From: Burkholderiales bacterium | Lineage (GTDB): Bacteria > Pseudomonadota > Gammaproteobacteria > Burkholderiales > Burkholderiaceae_C | Assembly (NCBI GenBank): GCA_005793295.1 | Contig: SXSX01000190.1 | Span: 1-11,428, forward strand | DNA: 11,428 bases | Reading direction: 5' to 3' | Shown: in pieces, positions 6,607 through 11,428 of the stretch | How positions within the stretch are numbered: position 1 is the stretch's first letter | Layout of the letters: every line of letters begins with the position of its first letter | Program-made: the position numbers and the translations under genes | The notes under the pieces: generated by a model | What the model saw: the letters and a program-made list of their open reading frames with translations, nothing else | Database searches by the model: none | What the model was told of the DNA's origin: nothing

Positions 6607-7046
6607 GGGGCGCTTGCGCGGTTGAACTGCATGACGCCGAGCTCGTCCATGGTGCGTTGTTCGCGCTTATTCCAGTGTTTTTGAACGGCCAAGCGATCGT
6701 TTTCTGCCAGCGTTTTCATCTTCAGACGGTCGGCCTCGGCCTTTTGCGTGAGGTAGGCCAAACGCTCTAAGTGGACGGTGGATTTCTCAATGTCTTGGTC
6801 AACGCGGGCTCGCAGGTTGAGCAGTTGCGACATGAACTGGCGGTGGTTCATCGCATCCGACATGCCCTTGGACTCTAAGGCGGCAGCGCCCTTGGCGCGG
6901 TATTCCTCGTACAAGCGCTCTAGGCGTTCTTGGCTGCTGTTGAGCGAGTCGCGCAGGCGCTCGGCTTCAATCGTTTGGGTGCGCAAGGTCACGAGAACTT
7001 GTTCCACACGACCTTCTAAGGCAGACCAACAAGCACGAACTTTCAT
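6603..7046 (-). CDS. fliJ: Flagellar export protein FliJ
   Basis: Soluble 147-aa component of the flagellar type III export apparatus. In the known system FliJ is a coiled-coil stalk that sits in the FliI hexamer ring, contacts the FlhA gate and helps recycle export chaperones. The sequence is almost wholly alpha-helical with dense Leu/Ala heptads and many Glu/Arg/Lys residues (for example LRDSLNSSQERLERLYEEY, and later LTQKAEADRLKMK). No signal peptide or Cys-rich motif is present. Length matches the family (about 145-150 aa). FliJ proteins diverge strongly, so the call rests on the helical pattern together with the position 13 bases after fliI. A clear AGGTG about 7 bases before the ATG supports the start. 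The stop overlaps the next gene by ATGA. Confidence 0.88.
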   Translation of the reverse strand: MKVRACWSALEGRVEQVLVTLRTQTIEAERLRDSLNSSQERLERLYEEYRAKGAAALESKGMSDAMNHRQFMSQLLNLRARVDQDIEKSTVHLERLAYLTQKAEADRLKMKTLAENDRLAVQKHWNKREQRTMDELGVMQFNRASAP

Positions 7047-7059
7047 AGCGACACCTGCT

Positions 7060-8382
7060 TTACTGCTCTAAAAGACTGCGAAGGTCAGCGCGGGTGACGG
7101 ACTCATCAACGCCTGCGTGCATCTCTTGGCATAAAAATTTTTCCATCGTTTCTCGCAAAACAATAGCTTGGTCAATTTCGGGGTTCGAGCCAGCTTGGTA
7201 AGCGCCGACTTGAATTAAATCTACGTTTTGTTGGTACAAAGACCACAGCCGTCGAAAGCGGTTGGCAATTTTTAAGTCAGCAGGGGCGAGCAAGTTTTGC
7301 ATCACCCGAGAAATAGAGCCGTTGAGGTCAATCGCCGGGTAATGCGCGGCGTCTGCCAACTTGCGCGAGAGCATGACTTGGCCGTCCAGGGATGCGCGGG
7401 CAATGTCCACAATCGGGTCGTTGCCGTCATCGCCTTCAGCCAAGACCGTATAAATCGCAGTAATTGAGCCGTGGCCGTGACGTCCTACGCCGGCGCGTTC
7501 AATCAAGTTGGGCAGGAGCGCAAACACTGAAGGCGGATAGCCTTTGGAAGTCGGCGGCTCGCCAATGGCCAGGCCAATTTCGCGTTGCGCATGGGCAACC
7601 CGGGTCAGGCTGTCCACCAGCATCAAGACGTCTTTGCCTTGGTCACGAAAGTGTTCGGCAATAACGTGCGTGAGGTGAGCTGCTTTGAGCCGTAATACGG
7701 GAGACACATTGGCAGGGGCCGCAATGACCACCGATTTAGCCAAGCCTTCGGGGCCCAGCGTCTCATTAATAAACGCTTGGACTTCGCGACCGCGCTCGCC
7801 GACCAAGCCAATGACAACGATGTCGGCTTTGGTAAATCGGGTAAGCATGCCCAGCAAAACGCTTTTACCCACACCCGAGCCTGCAACCAAGCCCACGCGT
7901 TGTCCGCGGCCCAAAGTCAGCAAGCCGTTAATGGCTCTCACGCCAACATCTAAAACCCGGTCAATCGGACCGCGTTCCATGGGGTTGATGGGCAAACCTA
8001 AGAGGCTGAGTTTGGTCGTGCATTCGGGTTTGGGTTTGCCGTCTAAGGGCTCGCCTTGGGCATCGATCACGCGGCCAAGCAAAGCATCGCCTAAAAAAGC
8101 ATGACCGCTTTCGGACAGCACCCGCACCTGGGCTCCTGGACCAATGCCTACGGGCTCAGAAAATGGCATTAAGAAAATCGTTTTGTCAGCAAAGCCTACG
8201 ACTTCCGCTTCGATGCGGTTGCCGCCATGGCCGACCACTTCGCAACATGCGCCCACGGGTGCCATGATGCCGCGGGCTTCCAAGCGCATGCCCACCAAGC
8301 GCACCAAGGTGCCGCTGCGGGCCGGGCGTTGGCTGTGGATGTGGCCGATGGCGCTGTCGGCCTCGGTGTCAAAGTCAAACAT
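7060..8382 (-). CDS. fliI: Flagellum-specific ATP synthase-like export ATPase FliI
   Basis: ATPase of the flagellar type III secretion apparatus, related to the F1 beta subunit; it works as a ring with FliH and FliJ at the export gate. From the ATG at 8382 it is 440 aa. It has a beta-barrel N-terminal domain (about 20-95), Walker A AGSGVGKS (167-174), the GERGREV segment (195-201) with the catalytic Glu, Walker B VLMLVD (252-257), and the F1/V1 signature PAIDLNGSIS (349-358) ahead of the helical C-terminal domain. The stretch EPPTSKGYPPSVF (275-287) is typical of FliI/SctN ATPases. A TTG start at 8412 would add 10 residues, but the ATG gives the usual N-terminus and an 8-base overlap with fliH like that at fliG/fliH. 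No inactivating change is visible. Confidence 0.97.
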   Translation of the reverse strand: MFDFDTEADSAIGHIHSQRPARSGTLVRLVGMRLEARGIMAPVGACCEVVGHGGNRIEAEVVGFADKTIFLMPFSEPVGIGPGAQVRVLSESGHAFLGDALLGRVIDAQGEPLDGKPKPECTTKLSLLGLPINPMERGPIDRVLDVGVRAINGLLTLGRGQRVGLVAGSGVGKSVLLGMLTRFTKADIVVIGLVGERGREVQAFINETLGPEGLAKSVVIAAPANVSPVLRLKAAHLTHVIAEHFRDQGKDVLMLVDSLTRVAHAQREIGLAIGEPPTSKGYPPSVFALLPNLIERAGVGRHGHGSITAIYTVLAEGDDGNDPIVDIARASLDGQVMLSRKLADAAHYPAIDLNGSISRVMQNLLAPADLKIANRFRRLWSLYQQNVDLIQVGAYQAGSNPEIDQAIVLRETMEKFLCQEMHAGVDESVTRADLRSLLEQ

Positions 8383-9403
8383 GGTGTTCGGCTTCACGCA
8401 AAATGTCGTCAATCGCCTCTACGGTGTCGTAAGCCGAAGATTCGGAGGGGATTGTCGATACATCAGTCGCAATGGGTTCACTTGGCGTAGCCATGCGCGG
8501 ACGTGCATCCTCGACCGCGTTACTTGGAATCTTGTCACTGCTGATGCGCTCCGCTCCAAACGCTGTTTGCTTTTTCCATTGGGTTTCGTTCAAGGACAAG
8601 CCGCGGGCAAGGGCGGAGAGTTGGTTACCAATTAAGTCTTCCACCACCGCATCATTGGCGCTTGCGCGAACGCTGCCAGGCAAAAGCGTGTCGTTGGCTT
8701 GGAGGCGCAAACCTGGGCCCGTGTTCAAGCCGGTGCGCTCGCGCAGGCTCTGGAGCAAGGCCAAATCGGAAGGGTTTAATTCGACCAAGACGAGGGACTC
8801 ATCGTGGGCTGAGAGTTCGTCCACGCAGCGCTGAACTAAACGCTCAATCGCGCGGCCGTCGAGGCTTAATTCCGCTAAAACCAGTTGCTCGGCGATATGC
8901 AAAGCCAAGCGTTTGAGCGGTTCGTAAAAAGTAGAGGCCGGTTGCTGAAGCGGTTCAAGGGCAGCTTGCAAAGCAGCAACCAAGGCGTGGTCTTGGCTTT
9001 GGGCGGCTTTCACAGAAGCCTCCATTTCCGCCTGCATCGCAACGCGGGCTTCTGCAAGCCCTTGCGCATGTCCTTCAGCACGGGCTTGCGCAAGGGCTTG
9101 TTCATTCACGGCTGCAGTGGTTGCTGCTGCTTCAGGTTGTTGCTCAGCCGATGCGTCTGTCTCTAAACCTTCTAAGGCTGGTTCACCTTCGGGTGTCGTT
9201 TCCTTTGGGAGAAGATCAGGTGTCGGGGTGTCAAAATTGGTTCGTCCAAAGGTGATGGTTTGTTCCGCCAGCCAAGGCTTAGCGACAAAGCCGTCGCTCA
9301 CCGGTGGCGGATTGAGTAAGTCGGTGGCTTGCCAAACGCGGGCAGGGCGCACCTCGGCTTTGCGGACGGCAGCCTGCTTGGAGGCAGCCGCGCTTTTAGA
9401 CAT
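8375..9403 (-). CDS. fliH: Flagellar assembly protein FliH, long form
   Basis: Negative regulator and docking partner of the FliI ATPase. At 342 aa it is longer than the usual 230-270. The N-terminal part has two Trp residues (Trp24, Trp44), which could serve the C-ring/FlhA contacts known for N-terminal Trp residues in Salmonella FliH. An acidic, Pro/Glu-rich linker follows (about 58-95). A helical repeat with small residues every fourth position (ARAEGHAQGLAEARVA, 107-122) is the AxxxG/GxxxG pattern of the FliH family. Next is the conserved C-terminal domain (about 140-275) containing LHIAEQLVLAEL, VDELSAHDESLVLVELNPSD and a VEDLIGNQL segment. A tail rich in Ser, Pro and acidic residues (about 280-342) is extra. 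The start has GGAG 6 bases upstream and overlaps the fliG stop by 8 bases. Confidence 0.93.
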   Translation of the reverse strand: MSKSAAASKQAAVRKAEVRPARVWQATDLLNPPPVSDGFVAKPWLAEQTITFGRTNFDTPTPDLLPKETTPEGEPALEGLETDASAEQQPEAAATTAAVNEQALAQARAEGHAQGLAEARVAMQAEMEASVKAAQSQDHALVAALQAALEPLQQPASTFYEPLKRLALHIAEQLVLAELSLDGRAIERLVQRCVDELSAHDESLVLVELNPSDLALLQSLRERTGLNTGPGLRLQANDTLLPGSVRASANDAVVEDLIGNQLSALARGLSLNETQWKKQTAFGAERISSDKIPSNAVEDARPRMATPSEPIATDVSTIPSESSAYDTVEAIDDILREAEHHV

Positions 9404-10445
9404 AGTCGGCTCCGCCGCCTAAGACCAAATCACCCGCATCGGCCAGCTTACGCGCAGCCCGCATGATGATTTTCTGAGCGTCTTCTACATCAGACAAACG
9501 CATGGGGCCTAGGGCCTCCATATCGTCTTTGAACATGCCGCGGGCACGCTCGGACATATTGTCCAAAAATTTCTTCTTGACTTCGTCGCTGGCGCCTTTG
9601 AGAGCTTTCATCATCAGATCCGGCTCTGCGTTTCGCATGATGACCTGAATACCCTTGTTGTCTACGCTGACCAAGTTGTCAAAGGTAAACATGCTGTCTT
9701 GAATTTTTTGCATCAATTCGGGGTCAAGGGTTTTCAGCCCGCCCATGACAGACGCTTCTAGCGCTGTTTTTGTCAGGTTCAAGATATTCGCAGCCGCCTT
9801 GATACCGCCAAAGCTAGAAGACTTCGACGACGAGTTGGTCGAAAACTGCTTCTTCAAAATCGCTTCGAGTTCTTCCATGGCAGAGGGTTGAACGGTTTCT
9901 AAACTCGCAACGCGTTGAATCACTTCAGAACGGGTTTCAGGAGGCAGGTAGTTCAGCACATCGGCCGCCACCACGTTTTCCAAAACCGACAAAATAATTG
10001 CCACCACCTGAGGGTGTTCGGCCTGAATCATGTCGGCAATCGAACGTGCGTCCATCCAGTTCAAAATCTCCAAGCCTTTGCTGGCGCGGCCAGGGTTAAT
10101 ACGCCCTAAAACAGAGGCCGCTTTGTCATCGCCCAAAGCACGTTTAAAAACTTTTTCAACGTAGTCGGAAGTACCCAAACCTAAACTGGTTTGTTTCTTA
10201 ATGGTGGCCACAAAATCGTCAAGCACCGTGTTGACCGCTTCTTGGGACAAATCGGCAACCTGCACCATCGCAGCACCCAGCGCCTGAACTTCTTTGGGGT
10301 TCAAAAAGCTAATGATGTTGGAGGCCTGTTCTTCTCCGAGCAAAAGCATCAAGACGGCGGCACGTTGGGTGCCAGTCATCGACGCCATCTCCTTGCGAAG
10401 GACTTCGTCGTTTGCGGCTTTGTTATCGGTTGCTGCGTCTGCCAT
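9396..10445 (-). CDS. fliG: Flagellar motor switch protein FliG
   Basis: C-ring protein joining the MS ring (through FliF) to FliM and receiving torque from the MotA stator. It is 349 aa with the three FliG domains: N-terminal FliF-binding (about 22-110), middle with the FliM-binding EHPQ motif (143-146), and C-terminal with MFTF (252-255) and the torque helix. The charged residues known in E. coli FliG (K264, R281, D288, D289, R297) all align at a constant offset of 19: Lys283, Arg300, Asp307, Asp308 and Arg316. A functional switch protein is therefore expected. A Ser/Asn-rich hinge (about 202-212) separates the middle and C-terminal parts. GGGAG lies 9 bases before the ATG, and fliF ends 25 bases upstream. 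Confidence 0.98.
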   Translation of the reverse strand: MADAATDNKAANDEVLRKEMASMTGTQRAAVLMLLLGEEQASNIISFLNPKEVQALGAAMVQVADLSQEAVNTVLDDFVATIKKQTSLGLGTSDYVEKVFKRALGDDKAASVLGRINPGRASKGLEILNWMDARSIADMIQAEHPQVVAIILSVLENVVAADVLNYLPPETRSEVIQRVASLETVQPSAMEELEAILKKQFSTNSSSKSSSFGGIKAAANILNLTKTALEASVMGGLKTLDPELMQKIQDSMFTFDNLVSVDNKGIQVIMRNAEPDLMMKALKGASDEVKKKFLDNMSERARGMFKDDMEALGPMRLSDVEDAQKIIMRAARKLADAGDLVLGGGADYV

Positions 10446-10470
10446 TTTGATTTGCTCCCACAGGGGAATA

Positions 10471-11428
10471 TCAGCCGGGTTTAATCATGTTCTTCAGAAC
10501 GCTGGCTACGCGTGCTGAATCATCGGAAACAATCATACGGATCAAAGCCACTTTGTCATCATACGTATTCGCAGTATCGAGCATTTCAGCAGAGATATTG
10601 GGCTTCTTAGGCTTCATTTTCGCCTTCATTTCTTCCAGTGTCTCGTTTGGTCCCATTTCCATCGTGGCCGCAGTTTCGGCTTCCAAGGCGGCGGCTTCTG
10701 CAGCAATTGCGTCGGCTTGGGCTTGCTGAACTGCGACAGCGGCAGCTTCAGCAGCCTCTTTGTCACGGTTCATCATGTGCATCACCACGGGGCGAACCAC
10801 GACCATCAAGAAGGCCACGAACAACAAACCTAAGAATCCTGATTTGATGTTGGTCATGGTGGACTCATCTTTGTGCCAAGGAATGCTCAAATCCATCGGA
10901 TCTTCGGGCTCAAACTGGGCCTGCACTACGCTGACCACGTCTTTACGCGCTTCGTCAAAGCCAACGACGCCACGCACGAGTTGTTGCATACGCTCCACTT
11001 CTTCAGGCGTGTAAGGGTTAGGCGTTGCGGGCTGGTCTTCGCCTTTGTCGTTCTTAGGTTGCGCCGTAGGAGGGCGCTCGTTAATCACCACGGCTACGCT
11101 CAGGCGTTGAATTCCCCCAGTAGCGCTCTTAGTATGGCGCACAGAGCGGTCCATTTCATAGTTACGGGTGCTGCGAGAAGCAATCGTGCTGCGCTCGTCC
11201 GTTGCCGTACCCGTTGCTGGGGTAGTAGCGGTGTTTAAGGTCGTTGTTGGCGCAGGCGGGGCGGTGTTGGAAAGGGTTCCAGGAATACCGGCCGCCTCTT
11301 TGGCACTGTTGCGGTCTTCGCTGTTGACTTCAGAGCGGGTTTTAGGGCCCTTGCCTTGGGTGTCAAAGTCTTCAATCGTGGTTTCAGTTTGGCTGAAATC
11401 AAGGCTCAAGTTCACTTGCGAGCGCACG
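10471..11428 (-). CDS. fliF: Flagellar MS-ring protein FliF, C-terminal part (cut by window edge)
   Basis: About 318 residues of the C-terminal half are visible; the N-terminal part lies beyond the right edge. The frame is open to the end, and the first complete codon seen is an internal GTG rather than a start. Residues below are counted from that codon. RSQVNLSLDFSQTE (2-15) and YEMDRSVRHTKSATGGIQRLSVAVVIN (90-116) flank the beta-collar region, whose middle is a Thr/Ala/Pro-rich low-complexity stretch (about 49-80). The C-terminal membrane helix is at about 196-217. A very Ala-rich, probably coiled-coil segment follows (222-255), then the short C-terminal helices that bind FliG (about 282-318, with LIRMIVSDDSARVASVLKNM). 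FliF forms the MS ring that anchors the rotor and houses the export gate. Confidence 0.96.
   Translation of the reverse strand, partial: VRSQVNLSLDFSQTETTIEDFDTQGKGPKTRSEVNSEDRNSAKEAAGIPGTLSNTAPPAPTTTLNTATTPATGTATDERSTIASRSTRNYEMDRSVRHTKSATGGIQRLSVAVVINERPPTAQPKNDKGEDQPATPNPYTPEEVERMQQLVRGVVGFDEARKDVVSVVQAQFEPEDPMDLSIPWHKDESTMTNIKSGFLGLLFVAFLMVVVRPVVMHMMNRDKEAAEAAAVAVQQAQADAIAAEAAALEAETAATMEMGPNETLEEMKAKMKPKKPNISAEMLDTANTYDDKVALIRMIVSDDSARVASVLKNMIKPG

Noticed and set aside
7685..8104. 139-aa plus-strand reading frame opposite fliI
   Set aside because: It is an antisense shadow of the conserved ATPase domain; its Pro/Ser/Thr/Lys-rich sequence has no motif.
8144..8635. 163-aa plus-strand reading frame opposite fliI/fliH
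   Set aside because: It crosses the fliH/fliI junction antisense, has no recognisable domain, and its composition is that of a reverse-complement shadow.

Overview
The window looks like a stretch of betaproteobacterial chromosome, most likely Burkholderiales and possibly Comamonadaceae-like. This is an inference from the fliF-G-H-I-J gene order, the subfamily-2 PyrF, the Nu-class (YfcG-like) glutathione transferase and the moderate-to-high GC codon use; no rRNA or tRNA gene is present to confirm it. All twelve genes lie on the minus strand, so transcription runs from high to low coordinates. Gaps are very short. The only gap of note (about 100 bases) lies upstream of the carbonic anhydrase gene, and I see no convincing intrinsic terminator anywhere.

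Region 11428-6603 is the flagellar block. It holds the C-terminal part of fliF (MS ring, cut by the window edge), fliG (rotor switch), fliH (export ATPase regulator), fliI (export ATPase) and fliJ (export chaperone/stalk). The genes are packed tightly, with 8-base overlaps at fliG/fliH and fliH/fliI. FliF and FliG form the MS ring/C-ring junction that receives torque. FliH, FliI and FliJ form the cytoplasmic ATPase complex that feeds the flagellar type III export gate.

Region 6606-5060 follows fliJ, where many Burkholderiales carry fliK. Here there is a gene of unknown function with a methyltransferase-like Rossmann signature, whose ATG overlaps the fliJ stop (ATGA). After it comes a small, locally AT-richer gene for a predicted lipoprotein that probably starts at TTG.

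Region 4965-3114 is a two-gene cassette: a membrane-anchored periplasmic alpha-carbonic anhydrase with a coiled-coil N-terminal part and a His/Lys/Gly-rich linker, then a small membrane-anchored protein of unknown function 7 bases downstream. The carbonic anhydrase keeps its zinc ligands but has lost the conserved His107/Glu117 second-shell pair (human CA II numbering).

Region 3077-24 holds pyrF (UMP synthesis), a YfcG-like glutathione transferase coupled to pyrF by ATGA, a second and different glutathione transferase, and a YdcF/ElyC-family (DUF218) membrane protein. I found no mobile element, CRISPR array, RNA gene or large repeat. The least explained parts are the gene fused translationally to the end of the flagellar block, the carbonic anhydrase with its neighbour, and the low-GC lipoprotein gene.
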